Shown here one piece after another: positions 1-6,382 of a stretch of 12,301 nucleotides of DNA. Under the pieces are notes generated by a model, which made no database searches, was not told the origin of the DNA, and saw only the letters and a list, made by a program, of their open reading frames with translations. The stretch spans positions 1-12,301 of the forward strand of contig JAGAXP010000196.1 of assembly GCA_017940955.1 (NCBI GenBank), written 5' to 3'. Origin of the DNA: Oribacterium sp. Lineage in GTDB: Bacteria; Bacillota_A; Clostridia; Lachnospirales; Lachnospiraceae. Position numbers and translations under genes: made by a program. How positions within the stretch are numbered: position 1 is the first letter of the stretch; each line of letters starts with the position of its first letter.

Positions 1-51
1 ACCACTAACCCCGTCCCCCGGGTCCAACCCTTAGGTCTGCAAAAGAAATAA
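1..51 (+). CDS. possible C-terminal end of an upstream ORF (partial)
   Basis: Reading in frame from base 1 gives TTNPVPRVQPLGLQKK and a TAA at 49-51, immediately against the terminator stem that begins at 51. The position is right for the tail of an upstream gene, but the peptide is not recognisable. The stretch is clearly richer in G+C than the rest of the window, with runs of C and G, so it may instead be an intergenic repeat. No function can be assigned. Confidence 0.2.
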   Translation, partial: TTNPVPRVQPLGLQKK

Positions 52-83
52 ACGCGATGTTGTTGAAATGACATCGCGTTTTT
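51..83 (+). terminator. rho-independent terminator of the upstream gene
   Basis: The arms AACGCGATGT (51-60) and ACATCGCGTT (71-80) pair perfectly over 10 bp around a 10-nt loop, followed by more T (to 83). It separates whatever lies upstream from the division gene at 98. The loop also holds the -35-like TTGAAA of the next promoter. Confidence 0.8.
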
Positions 84-90
84 GTATAAT
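63..90 (+). promoter_or_regulatory. SigA-type promoter for the divIB-like gene, probably leaderless
   Basis: TTGAAA (63-68), a 16-bp spacer and a perfect TATAAT (85-90). Transcription should start about 5-8 nt after the -10, at 94-98, while the ATG of the next gene is 98-100. There is no Shine-Dalgarno-like sequence between the -10 and the ATG. Confidence 0.6.
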
Positions 91-97
91 TTAACGT

Positions 98-901
98 ATG
101 AAAAAAGATAGATTTGATAAAGACGATTATTTTTACGAAGATGAATATGATGACGGCTACGAGGACGAATACAGCTACGAGCGGGAAAAGAAAGCAAAGC
201 ATATGATCCTCGGAGGATTTGTGATCATCATACTTCTTGTGGCAGTGATACTTGCAAGTGCCAGGATAAAGACCATTAAGGTTATAGGAAATAACAAATA
301 CACCAGTGAGGAGATGGTGTCCAAGGTCTTTTCCGATCGATGGGATACGAATGCATTTTACTGTTTCTGGAAGGACAAGACAAAGCCGCATAAGCAGATC
401 CCTTTTGTCCAGAGATATGATATCAACTGGGAGGGACCGCTGGATGTAAGCATTACCGTGTATGAGAAAAATATAGTGGGATATGTTGATTACATGTCAA
501 GCCATATGTATTTTGATAAGGATGGTATAGTTGTGGAGTCCACAACAGAGAATCTTGAGGGCATACCCAGGATAACGGGACTTACCTTCGGATCCATAGT
601 TCTCTACAAAGAGCTTCCGGTTCAGAATATGCATGTCTTTAATGACATACTGAATCTTACGGGTTCTCTCAGTGATAATGAGATCAAGTGTGACGAGATC
701 GCATATGATGAGCTTCTGAATGCTACCTTAAAAATGGGTGACATCCAGGTATATCTCGGAAGCAACAAGGATATGGAAATGAAGATATATACCCTTAAGG
801 ATATACTACCGAACCTTGAAGGCTTGAAGGGTACGCTTAATCTGTCGGATTACAATGAAAGTGCCGATCATGAAAGCTATATTTTCAGATCATCTTCTTA
901 A
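98..901 (+). CDS. divIB: cell division protein, DivIB/FtsQ family
   Basis: This 267-residue bitopic membrane protein is predicted to act in the divisome, where DivIB/FtsQ proteins join the DivIC/FtsL complex and help control septal peptidoglycan synthesis. The sequence shows a short cytoplasmic tail (1-35) extremely rich in Asp, Glu and Tyr, one transmembrane helix (about 36-55, GGFVIIILLVAVILA), then a POTRA-like domain starting IKTIKVIGNNKYTSEEM (about 57-125) and an extracytoplasmic beta-rich region to about 250. Size and order fit the family, and ftsZ follows, a common Firmicute arrangement. The start at 98 keeps the cytoplasmic tail; the next in-frame ATG (203) would cut it off and has no better ribosome binding site. 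No Shine-Dalgarno precedes 98, and the promoter geometry suggests leaderless translation. The symbol rests on family architecture, since this family is weakly conserved in sequence. Confidence 0.8.
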   Translation: MKKDRFDKDDYFYEDEYDDGYEDEYSYEREKKAKHMILGGFVIIILLVAVILASARIKTIKVIGNNKYTSEEMVSKVFSDRWDTNAFYCFWKDKTKPHKQIPFVQRYDINWEGPLDVSITVYEKNIVGYVDYMSSHMYFDKDGIVVESTTENLEGIPRITGLTFGSIVLYKELPVQNMHVFNDILNLTGSLSDNEIKCDEIAYDELLNATLKMGDIQVYLGSNKDMEMKIYTLKDILPNLEGLKGTLNLSDYNESADHESYIFRSSS

Positions 902-948
902 GAAATAATGTCATAAAAATGTAAGGAATAAGTGAAAAAACCTTAGGA

Positions 949-1015
949 TTGAAACGCGAATCTGCGTGCTAAAATTTGTTAAGCTATTGATAATAGTTAA
1001 ATAAATATGTATATT
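949..1015 (+). promoter_or_regulatory. two candidate promoters for ftsZ
   Basis: The 222-bp gap before ftsZ holds two candidates. The upstream one has TTGAAA (949-954) and TAAAAT (970-975) with a TG one base ahead of the -10 (extended -10) and a short 15-bp spacer. The downstream one is TTGATA (987-992), 17 bp, TATATT (1010-1015), starting near 1022 and leaving a leader of about 100 nt. Together they suggest that ftsZ is transcribed separately from divIB. No terminator is visible between the two genes, so read-through is also possible. Confidence 0.45.
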
Positions 1016-1123
1016 TAATTAGGGTGTGTGACCGGACTAGATGAGATTTGGAAAAATAAGCGTATGTGGTCATGCAAATTCAAGCTACATTATGGGATGA
1101 TATAGTGTTGAAGGAGGAAGATT

Positions 1124-2410
1124 ATGCTTGAGATTAAACTTCCTGAGTCAGAGGCAGCTGCAAGAATTATCGTTGTTGGTGTTGGTGGCGCAGGTAATAA
1201 CGCGGTGAATCGCATGGTGACTGATGGCATTGTCGGCGTTGAGTTCATCGGCGTTAATACAGATAAGCAGGCCTTACAGTTCAGTCAGGCACCAACTACA
1301 ATGCAGATTGGTGAAAAGCTTACAAAGGGACTTGGCTGCGGAGGCAGACCTGAGGTTGGTGCCAAGGCAGCTGAGGAAAGTTCAGAAGATATAACTTCTG
1401 CTTTACAGGGCGCAGATATGGTATTTGTTACATGTGGTATGGGAGGCGGAACCGGAACAGGTGCAGCTCCTATCATTGCAAAGATTGCAAAGGATATGGG
1501 TATCCTTACTGTTGGTGTAGTAACAAAGCCTTTCCGTTTTGAAGCTCGTCAGCGTATGCAGAATGCTATCAAGGGTATAGAGCAGCTTAAGGAATCCGTT
1601 GATACACTTATCGTTATTCCCAATGACAGACTTCTTGAGATCGTTGACAGAAGAACTACTATGCCGGATGCACTTAAGAAGGCAGATGAAGTTCTCCAGC
1701 AGGCTGTTCAGGGTATCACAGACCTTATCAATGTTCCGGGTCTTATCAATCTTGACTTCGCCGATGTATCTTCAGTTATGAAGGACAAGGGTATCGCTCA
1801 TGTCGGTATCGGCGCAGCAAAGGGTGATGAGAAGGCAACAGAGGCTGTTAAGATGGCTATTTCATCTCCGCTCCTTGAGACAACTATCCAGGGCGCTACA
1901 GATGTTATCATCAATATTTCAGGTGATATCTCTCTCGTTGAGGCAAACGAGGCAGCTTCTTATGTAGAGGAGCTTGCAGGTGAGAATGCAAACATCATCT
2001 TCGGTGCTATGTATGATGAGAGCGCACAGGATGAGTGCAAGATCACAGTTATCGCTACAGGTATTCAGGATGAGCAGGCAACTACATCAGTTTTCGATGC
2101 TCCTAAGGAGAAGACTGTTGCATCACAGGCTGCACCACGTCAGACAGTTCCTGTTCAGCCACAGCCACAGGCAGTACAGCCTCAGAGACAGCCTATTCCA
2201 AGCTTTCTCAATACACCGGCTCAATCTGTAGGATATACAATGCAGAACCAGGCAGCACCTTCAGTACCGACTCCTTCAGTTGCACCTCAGGTTCAGCAGC
2301 CGGCTATGCCGAGCATGGATCCGGCTCCTTCAGTTCAGCCAAGCTACCGTCCTCAGCAGAACAAGGATCTGTCAATCAACATTCCTGAGTTCCTGAGAAA
2401 CAAGAGATAA
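1124..2410 (+). CDS. ftsZ: cell division GTPase FtsZ
   Basis: FtsZ is the tubulin homologue that polymerises with GTP into the mid-cell ring that recruits the divisome. The 428-residue protein has an N-terminal Rossmann core with [12 protein letters not shown] (19-30), the tubulin signature GGGTGTG (107-113), and the T7 catalytic loop NLDFADV (209-215), whose D211 and D214 complete the GTPase site of the neighbouring subunit. After the C-terminal core domain (to about 320) comes a Gln/Pro/Ala/Val/Ser-rich disordered linker of about 90 residues. It ends in the conserved peptide [11 protein letters not shown] (418-428), the usual docking site for FtsA, SepF and similar partners. All key motifs are intact. 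The start at 1124 follows a strong AAGGAGG site (1111-1117). The gene has its own candidate promoters and a terminator, and lies next to the divIB-like gene. Confidence 0.98.
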   Translation: MLEIKLPESEAAARIIVVGVGGAGNNAVNRMVTDGIVGVEFIGVNTDKQALQFSQAPTTMQIGEKLTKGLGCGGRPEVGAKAAEESSEDITSALQGADMVFVTCGMGGGTGTGAAPIIAKIAKDMGILTVGVVTKPFRFEARQRMQNAIKGIEQLKESVDTLIVIPNDRLLEIVDRRTTMPDALKKADEVLQQAVQGITDLINVPGLINLDFADVSSVMKDKGIAHVGIGAAKGDEKATEAVKMAISSPLLETTIQGATDVIINISGDISLVEANEAASYVEELAGENANIIFGAMYDESAQDECKITVIATGIQDEQATTSVFDAPKEKTVASQAAPRQTVPVQPQPQAVQPQRQPIPSFLNTPAQSVGYTMQNQAAPSVPTPSVAPQVQQPAMPSMDPAPSVQPSYRPQQNKDLSINIPEFLRNKR

Positions 2411-2490
2411 AGCTGATTTAATCTTATTATGGATTAAATGACAGATGTATCCGATAAAACGAGGATATAAAAGGTATATATTGGGAAAAT

Positions 2491-2524
2491 AAGAGACTAT
2501 GTCTTTACGGCATAGTCTCTTTTA
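2491..2524 (+). terminator. terminator of ftsZ
   Basis: AAGAGACTATG (2491-2501) pairs with CATAGTCTCTT (2511-2521) over 11 bp with a 9-nt loop, followed by only a short T run. A small A+T-only inverted repeat, ATTTAATC/GATTAAAT (2416-2423/2432-2439), lies just after the ftsZ stop but lacks a T tract, so I do not count it as a terminator. Confidence 0.75.
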
Positions 2525-2594
2525 TGTTAAGATGCAACGCGGAATAAAATAGTTTGATGTATAAATAATGGAAATCAAAGGTGGAGAGTTATAT

Positions 2595-2654
2595 ATGATC
2601 CGCCCGGGATGCCTAAGGATACATTTATATTTGGAGAAGACATGGCAAATTTAA
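2595..2654 (+). CDS. possible 19-codon leader ORF overlapping the prfC start
   Basis: ATG at 2595 lies 8 nt after a good GGAG site (2583-2586), better spaced than the one for prfC itself. The reading frame gives MIRPGCLRIHLYLEKTWQI and ends with TAA at 2652-2654, running past the prfC ATG (2642) in a different frame. If translated, ribosomes terminating here would release 10-12 nt inside prfC and could reinitiate on it. This would be translational coupling of a release-factor gene to a termination event. It may equally be a chance ORF; only conservation could tell. Confidence 0.3.
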   Translation: MIRPGCLRIHLYLEKTWQI

Positions 2655-4234
2655 AAGAAGAGATTGAGAAGAGACGTACGTTCGCGATCATTTCACACCC
2701 GGATGCAGGTAAGACAACATTAACAGAGAAGTTCCTTCTTTACGGAGGTGCTATCAACCTTGCAGGTACCGTAAAGGGACGTAAGGCGACCAAGCATGCA
2801 GTTTCAGACTGGATGGAGATAGAGAAGCAGAGAGGTATTTCCGTTACTTCTTCAGTGCTTCAGTTTAATTACGGAGATAAATGTATCAATATCCTTGATA
2901 CTCCGGGTCACCAGGATTTCTCAGAGGATACCTATCGTACACTTATGGCTGCCGACAGTGCCGTCATGGTTATCGATGGCGCAAAGGGTGTTGAGCCCCA
3001 GACCATCAAGCTTTTCAAGGTCTGCGTAATGCGTCACATTCCGATCTTTACTTTTGTAAATAAGTTTGACCGTGAGGCCCGTGATCCCTATGAGCTTCTT
3101 GATGAGATCGAGAGTGTTCTCGGCATTCATACCTGTCCTGTTAACTGGCCAATCGGCTGCGGACGTAACTTCAAGGGCGTCTTCGACCGTGAGACAGAAA
3201 CTGTCGAGCTTTTTACTGCCAATGCCGGCGGCACCAAGGCTGTTGAGGAGCAGGATGTAAAACTGGATGATCCTAAGTTAAAGGATCTTGTGGGCTTTGA
3301 ATATTATGATAAGCTTCAGGAGGATCTGGAGCTTCTGGACGGAGCCTCTGACGATTATGATCAGGAAAGAGTAAATAAGGGAGAGCTTACACCTGTATTC
3401 TTTGGTTCAGCTCTTACAAACTTCGGTGTAAGAACCTTCCTTGAGCACTTCCTGAAGATGACATTACCACCTCTTCCCAGAAGCAGTGACAAGGGTGTCA
3501 TTGATACAGTGGATGAGCAGTTCTCAGCCTTTGTTTTCAAGATTCAGGCCAATATGGATCCAAAACACAGGGATCGTGTCGCGTTTATGCGTATATGTTC
3601 CGGCGAATTCGATGCCGGAATGGAAGTTAATCACGTGCAGACCGGCCGTAAGGTGAAGCTCAGTCAGCCTACCCAGATGATGGCGGATGAGCGTAAGATA
3701 GTTGAAAAGGCCTACGCCGGAGACATTATCGGAATTTTCGATCCGGGTATTTTCTCTATAGGTGACACCCTGGAGCTTTCCAATAAGAAGTTTGCTTACG
3801 AGGGTATCCCGACATTCGCACCGGAGCACTTCGCAAGAGTCCGTCAGGTGGACACCATGAAGCGTAAGCAGTTCCTTAAGGGCATTTCCCAGATCGCCCA
3901 GGAGGGTGCCATCCAGATCTTCCAGGAGTACAACACCGGTATGGAGGAGATCATCGTCGGCGTTGTAGGTGTGCTCCAGTTTGAGGTTCTGACCTTCCGT
4001 CTCAAGAATGAGTACAATGTTGAGGTCAAGCTCGACATGCTGCCCTACGAGCATCTTCGCTGGGTTGAGAACTATACCGAGATAAACATTGACAAGATTC
4101 AGGGAACTTCCGATATGAAGATCGTAAAGGATCTGAAGGACCGCCCGCTGCTGCTGTTCGCACATGAGTGGTCGGTTGGTATGGTGCTTGACAGAAATAA
4201 GGATCTCAGGCTTACTGAGTTTGGAAAGAACTAA
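2642..4234 (+). CDS. prfC: peptide chain release factor 3 (RF3), translational GTPase
   Basis: RF3 is a cytosolic GTPase that removes RF1/RF2 from the ribosome after peptide release and contributes to post-peptidyl-transfer quality control. With the start at 2642 the protein has 530 residues, the usual RF3 size. The G domain has P-loop HPDAGKT (19-25), switch region EKQRGISVTSS (61-71) typical of RF3, DTPGH (86-90) and NKFD (140-143), followed by the beta-barrel domain II and the RF3-specific C-terminal domain (to IVKDLKDRPLLLFAHEW). I chose 2642 because MANLKEEIEKRRTFAIISHPD matches the normal RF3 N-terminus and GGAGAA (2633-2638) lies just ahead. The in-frame ATG at 2609 has no ribosome binding site and would add 11 odd residues. 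Only a weak promoter (TAAAAT at 2545-2550) is visible upstream. The dipeptidase gene follows after 13 nt, so the two probably share an mRNA. Confidence 0.96.
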   Translation: MANLKEEIEKRRTFAIISHPDAGKTTLTEKFLLYGGAINLAGTVKGRKATKHAVSDWMEIEKQRGISVTSSVLQFNYGDKCINILDTPGHQDFSEDTYRTLMAADSAVMVIDGAKGVEPQTIKLFKVCVMRHIPIFTFVNKFDREARDPYELLDEIESVLGIHTCPVNWPIGCGRNFKGVFDRETETVELFTANAGGTKAVEEQDVKLDDPKLKDLVGFEYYDKLQEDLELLDGASDDYDQERVNKGELTPVFFGSALTNFGVRTFLEHFLKMTLPPLPRSSDKGVIDTVDEQFSAFVFKIQANMDPKHRDRVAFMRICSGEFDAGMEVNHVQTGRKVKLSQPTQMMADERKIVEKAYAGDIIGIFDPGIFSIGDTLELSNKKFAYEGIPTFAPEHFARVRQVDTMKRKQFLKGISQIAQEGAIQIFQEYNTGMEEIIVGVVGVLQFEVLTFRLKNEYNVEVKLDMLPYEHLRWVENYTEINIDKIQGTSDMKIVKDLKDRPLLLFAHEWSVGMVLDRNKDLRLTEFGKN

Positions 4235-4247
4235 GAGGTATAAATAT

Positions 4248-5642
4248 ATGAACGAATCAGTAAATAAGTGGATAGAGGAACATTTAGACAATCTTATAGA
4301 GGATCTGAAGGATTTTGTTTCTATTAATTCTGTACAGGGGTCCTATGAGCAGGGAAAGCCTTTTGGGGACGGTCCTTTTGATGCCCTGAACTTTGCTATT
4401 GATCTTTGTGACAAATACGGATTTTCAGTAAAGAATTATAACAGCTATGTAGGGACTGCGGATTTTGATCCGGAGCTTCCGAGAAGTCTTGATATGCTTG
4501 CTCACTGCGACGTGGTGCCTGCGGGTGAGGGATGGACTGTTACTGAACCCTTTAAGCCGGTGGTAAAGGACGGAAGGATCTACGGACGCGGAACCTCCGA
4601 TGATAAGGGACCTCTTCTTTGCGCACTCTATGCAATGCGCGCCATCAAGGAGTGCGGAATCCCTCTTAAGAAGGGTGTTCGTCTCATCATGGGCTGCGAT
4701 GAGGAGACCGGTTCCACCGACATTGAAAAGTACTATGCAGTGGAGCCTGAGGCAGAGATGACATTTTCTCCGGATGCGGAGTTTCCTCTTATAAATATAG
4801 AAAAAGGACAGTTCAGAGCCGGAATCGTAAAGAGCTTTGCCGAGTCTGAGACATTACCGCGACTTGTTTCCCTTGAAGCAGGGGTGGCTGTTAATGCTGT
4901 GCCCCAGAAGGCAGTCATCAGACTTGAGGGTCTCGATATGAATCTTGCAGAGGCTCCAATGAACGAGATCACAAAGGAGTGCGGAGTGACCTGCGAGCAG
5001 ACCGGTATGAACGAGATAACAGTTATCGGTGAGTCTGCTCATGCATCAACTCCGGAGCTTGGAAAGAATGCCGGTATCGCAGCACTTATGCTGGTTGCAA
5101 AGCTTCCTCTCCCCGAGTGTGAGCAGTTAAAGGCTATAAAGAATGTGCTTAAGCTGTTCCCTTACGGAGTTACAGATGGCTCCGGCCTCGGAATAAAGAT
5201 GTGCGATAAAGAGTCCCACGACCTTACCTGTACCCTTGATATGTTCCATATCACAACTACCGAGCTTGATGTGAAGTTTGACAGCCGCACACCGGTTATG
5301 GCAACCAAAGAGAATTGTGAGGACGTTGCCAAAAAGAGCATTGAGGCACTGGACCTTGAGTTTGACAGCAATGGAATCGTTCCTCCTCATGTGGTGCCTT
5401 CTGACTCAGAGTTCGTTCAGAAGCTCCTCAAGTCATATGAGACAGTGACCGGTCTCAAGGGCGAAGCCATGGCCATCGGCGGCGGTACCTACGTTCACGA
5501 ACTGAAGAACGGCGTAGCCTTCGGTGCAGTCCTTCCGGGCATTGACACCCGCATGCACGGTGCCGACGAGTTCTTCGACCTGGACAACATCGTGATTGCT
5601 ACAAAGGTGTATGCAGAGGCTATCATGGATCTTTGCTCGTAA
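4248..5642 (+). CDS. pepV: M20 family dipeptidase, PepV-like
   Basis: A cytosolic di-zinc metallopeptidase of 464 residues that should hydrolyse dipeptides from imported or turned-over peptides. It shows the M20/PepV pattern in order: AHCDVVPAG with H86 and D88, GRGTSDDKGP with metal-bridging D118, GCDEETGS with E152/E153, SPDAEFP with D176, ESAHAS in the lid/dimer-like domain supplying the bridging His, and H437 in HGADEFFD near the C-terminus. The spacing closely follows Lactobacillus PepV (H87, D119, E153/E154, D177, H439). The start at 4248 follows AAGAGG (4233-4238), which overlaps the prfC stop, and gives the expected N-terminus MNESVNKWIEE. A longer in-frame start at 4164 lies inside prfC and adds non-family residues, so it is rejected. 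Substrate range is inferred from the family; related M20 enzymes act on other acylated amino acids. Confidence 0.92.
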   Translation: MNESVNKWIEEHLDNLIEDLKDFVSINSVQGSYEQGKPFGDGPFDALNFAIDLCDKYGFSVKNYNSYVGTADFDPELPRSLDMLAHCDVVPAGEGWTVTEPFKPVVKDGRIYGRGTSDDKGPLLCALYAMRAIKECGIPLKKGVRLIMGCDEETGSTDIEKYYAVEPEAEMTFSPDAEFPLINIEKGQFRAGIVKSFAESETLPRLVSLEAGVAVNAVPQKAVIRLEGLDMNLAEAPMNEITKECGVTCEQTGMNEITVIGESAHASTPELGKNAGIAALMLVAKLPLPECEQLKAIKNVLKLFPYGVTDGSGLGIKMCDKESHDLTCTLDMFHITTTELDVKFDSRTPVMATKENCEDVAKKSIEALDLEFDSNGIVPPHVVPSDSEFVQKLLKSYETVTGLKGEAMAIGGGTYVHELKNGVAFGAVLPGIDTRMHGADEFFDLDNIVIATKVYAEAIMDLCS

Positions 5643-5710
5643 GATCAAGGAGCTTTTCTCGTAAGATTACAAAAGACATTCTAAGATTCCAAACAGGAAT
5701 CCTTTAACAT

Positions 5711-5758
5711 ATCCCGATACTTATTCACAGTTTAATGATGAGGAAGTATCGGGATTTC
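5711..5758 (+). terminator. hairpin, probable terminator of prfC-pepV
   Basis: ATCCCGATACTT (5711-5722) pairs perfectly with AAGTATCGGGAT (5744-5755) over 12 bp. The loop is long (21 nt) and the T run short (TTTCAATTT), so termination efficiency is uncertain. A smaller hairpin GATTCC/GGAATC (5685-5690/5696-5701) precedes it. No other structure lies between pepV and the tRNA promoter. Confidence 0.6.
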
Positions 5759-5860
5759 AATTTAGGATAATTAGTAAGAAGCCATCGGAGTGACAATTCT
5801 CGTGGTTTCATGACCTCAATTTAATAAACGGCGATGTCAAGCCGGTGCGATAATTTCTTC

Positions 5861-5889
5861 TTGACTTTTCTATTTAAATACTGTATCTT
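5861..5889 (+). promoter_or_regulatory. promoter of the first tRNA-Leu gene
   Basis: TTGACT (5861-5866), 17 bp, TATCTT (5884-5889), predicting a start near 5896, about 5 nt before the mature tRNA. The -10 and leader are identical to those of the second copy. Confidence 0.75.
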
Positions 5890-5900
5890 AAACAAGTCGC

Positions 5901-5984
5901 GCGGAGGTGCTGAAATTGGCAGACAGGCAAGACTAAGGATCTTGTGTCCGGTAGGACGTGTGGGTTCAAGTCCCATCTTCCGCA
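5901..5984 (+). tRNA. tRNA-Leu, anticodon AAG (copy 1)
   Basis: An 84-nt class II tRNA. The acceptor GCGGAGG (5901-5907) pairs with CTTCCGC (5977-5983) with one G-U pair at 6-67, and the discriminator is A5984. The anticodon stem CAAGA/TCTTG (5928-5932/5940-5944) encloses CTAAGGA with anticodon AAG at 5935-5937. The long variable arm has stem GTCC/GGAC, and the T arm GTGGG/CCCAT encloses TTCAAGT. The long variable arm, A73 and G37 fit leucine. CCA is not encoded and must be added. Anticodon A34 reads CUU directly; reading CUC as well would need deamination to inosine. A terminator follows at 5996-6032. Confidence 0.95.
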
Positions 5985-5995
5985 CGCAAATAAAG

Positions 5996-6032
5996 ATCGG
6001 AATTCCTGATAATCAAGGGTTCCGATTTTTTT
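5996..6032 (+). terminator. terminator of tRNA-Leu copy 1
   Basis: ATCGGAA (5996-6002) pairs with TTCCGAT (6020-6026). The interior adds further pairs including TGA/TCA around a 3-nt loop, and a run of seven T ends at 6032. Confidence 0.85.
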
Positions 6033-6056
6033 GTTGCCGATATCGAAAAATCTTTG

Positions 6057-6085
6057 TTGACAAATTATTGCAAATGCTGTATCTT
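6057..6085 (+). promoter_or_regulatory. promoter of the second tRNA-Leu gene
   Basis: A consensus -35 TTGACA (6057-6062), 17 bp, and TATCTT (6080-6085). Its -35 is closer to consensus than that of copy 1, so this copy may be the more strongly transcribed one. Confidence 0.8.
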
Positions 6086-6180
6086 AAACAAGTCGCGCGG
6101 AGGTGCTGAAATTGGCAGACAGGCAAGACTAAGGATCTTGTGTCCGGTAGGACGTGTGGGTTCAAGTCCCATCCTCCGCA
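6072..6180 (+). repeat. second copy of a 109-bp direct repeat (first copy 5876-5984)
   Basis: At an offset of 196 bases, 5876-5984 and 6072-6180 match at all but two positions (5880/6076 and 5979/6175). The repeat covers the -10 region, leader and tRNA. Identity ends exactly at the tRNA 3' end, as sequence beyond 5984/6180 is unrelated. Confidence 0.9.
6097..6180 (+). tRNA. tRNA-Leu, anticodon AAG (copy 2)
   Basis: Identical to copy 1 over all 84 nt except C6175 in place of T5979, which turns the G-U pair of the acceptor stem into G-C, so all seven acceptor pairs are Watson-Crick. The anticodon AAG is at 6131-6133, and CCA is not encoded. The 20 nt upstream are also identical to copy 1 at a fixed offset of 196, which points to tandem duplication of promoter core plus tRNA. 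The -35 and the terminator differ. Confidence 0.95.
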
Positions 6181-6182
6181 GT

Positions 6183-6218
6183 AGAGAGCAACAGGCTGGT
6201 TCTGGTGCTCTTTTTTTT
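6183..6218 (+). terminator. terminator of tRNA-Leu copy 2
   Basis: AGAGCA (6185-6190) pairs with TGCTCT (6206-6211), with an inner CAG/CTG, followed by a run of eight T (6211-6218). Confidence 0.85.
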
Positions 6219-6285
6219 ACCGTAGCCTAGGCGCTGAATGAATCTCTTTAACAGTCATCCCGGTAATCTCTGCTATAGCTTCTCT
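6217..6285 (-). pseudogene. possible fossil C-terminus of a transposase/Rpn-like protein
   Basis: On the minus strand an open stretch reads EAIAEITGMTVKEI and a few more residues, then stops at 6219-6217. The pattern of a helix followed by ITG(M/L)-x-x-x-EI resembles the C-terminal tail of Rpn-family (PD-(D/E)XK) recombination nucleases. An in-frame stop lies immediately upstream (6288-6286), so nothing intact remains. It could be chance; confidence is low. Confidence 0.18.
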
Positions 6286-6312
6286 TTATAACTCATTATC
6301 GTTTTAATTTAA

Positions 6313-6341
6313 TTGATTAAATCCCAACCGTGTACTAAAAT
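6313..6341 (+). promoter_or_regulatory. promoter of metNI(Q)
   Basis: TTGATT (6313-6318), 17 bp, TAAAAT (6336-6341). The predicted start near 6348 leaves a leader of only about 35 nt, too short for a SAM riboswitch or T-box, the usual controls of methionine genes in Firmicutes. Confidence 0.6.
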
Positions 6342-6348
6342 TTTATGC

Positions 6349-6366
6349 ATATTGAATATTCGATAT
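6349..6366 (+). promoter_or_regulatory. 18-bp near-perfect palindrome, candidate operator
   Basis: ATATTGAATATTCGATAT is symmetric except for one base pair (6353/6362) and sits right at the predicted transcription start of metN, ahead of the GGAGG at 6372-6376. It has no loop, so a protein-binding site is more plausible than an RNA hairpin. The binding protein is unknown. Confidence 0.35.
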
Positions 6367-6382
6367 ATACTGGAGGAACTTA

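Noticed and set aside
212..223. Internal start (GGAGG then GTG at 221) in the DivIB-like gene
   Set aside because: It would begin inside the transmembrane helix and remove the cytoplasmic tail; the spacing is short and the match is likely chance.
5..391. 128-residue minus-strand ORF at the window start
   Set aside because: It runs through the terminator hairpin, the promoter and the acidic tail of the DivIB-like gene. Its repetitive Val/Phe/Ile content is the complement of the Asp/Glu-rich codons.
3524..4291. 255-residue minus-strand ORF opposite the end of prfC
   Set aside because: It lies antisense to a fully convincing RF3 gene, has no recognisable domain, and is explained by the codon use of prfC.
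5834..6109. 91-residue plus-strand ORF spanning the first tRNA
   Set aside because: It covers a complete tRNA gene and its terminator; the reading frame is incidental.
6219..6382. SAM riboswitch (S-box) or T-box ahead of metN
   Set aside because: I looked for the S-box core and the T-box TGG-acc sequence and found neither; the predicted leader is only about 35 nt.
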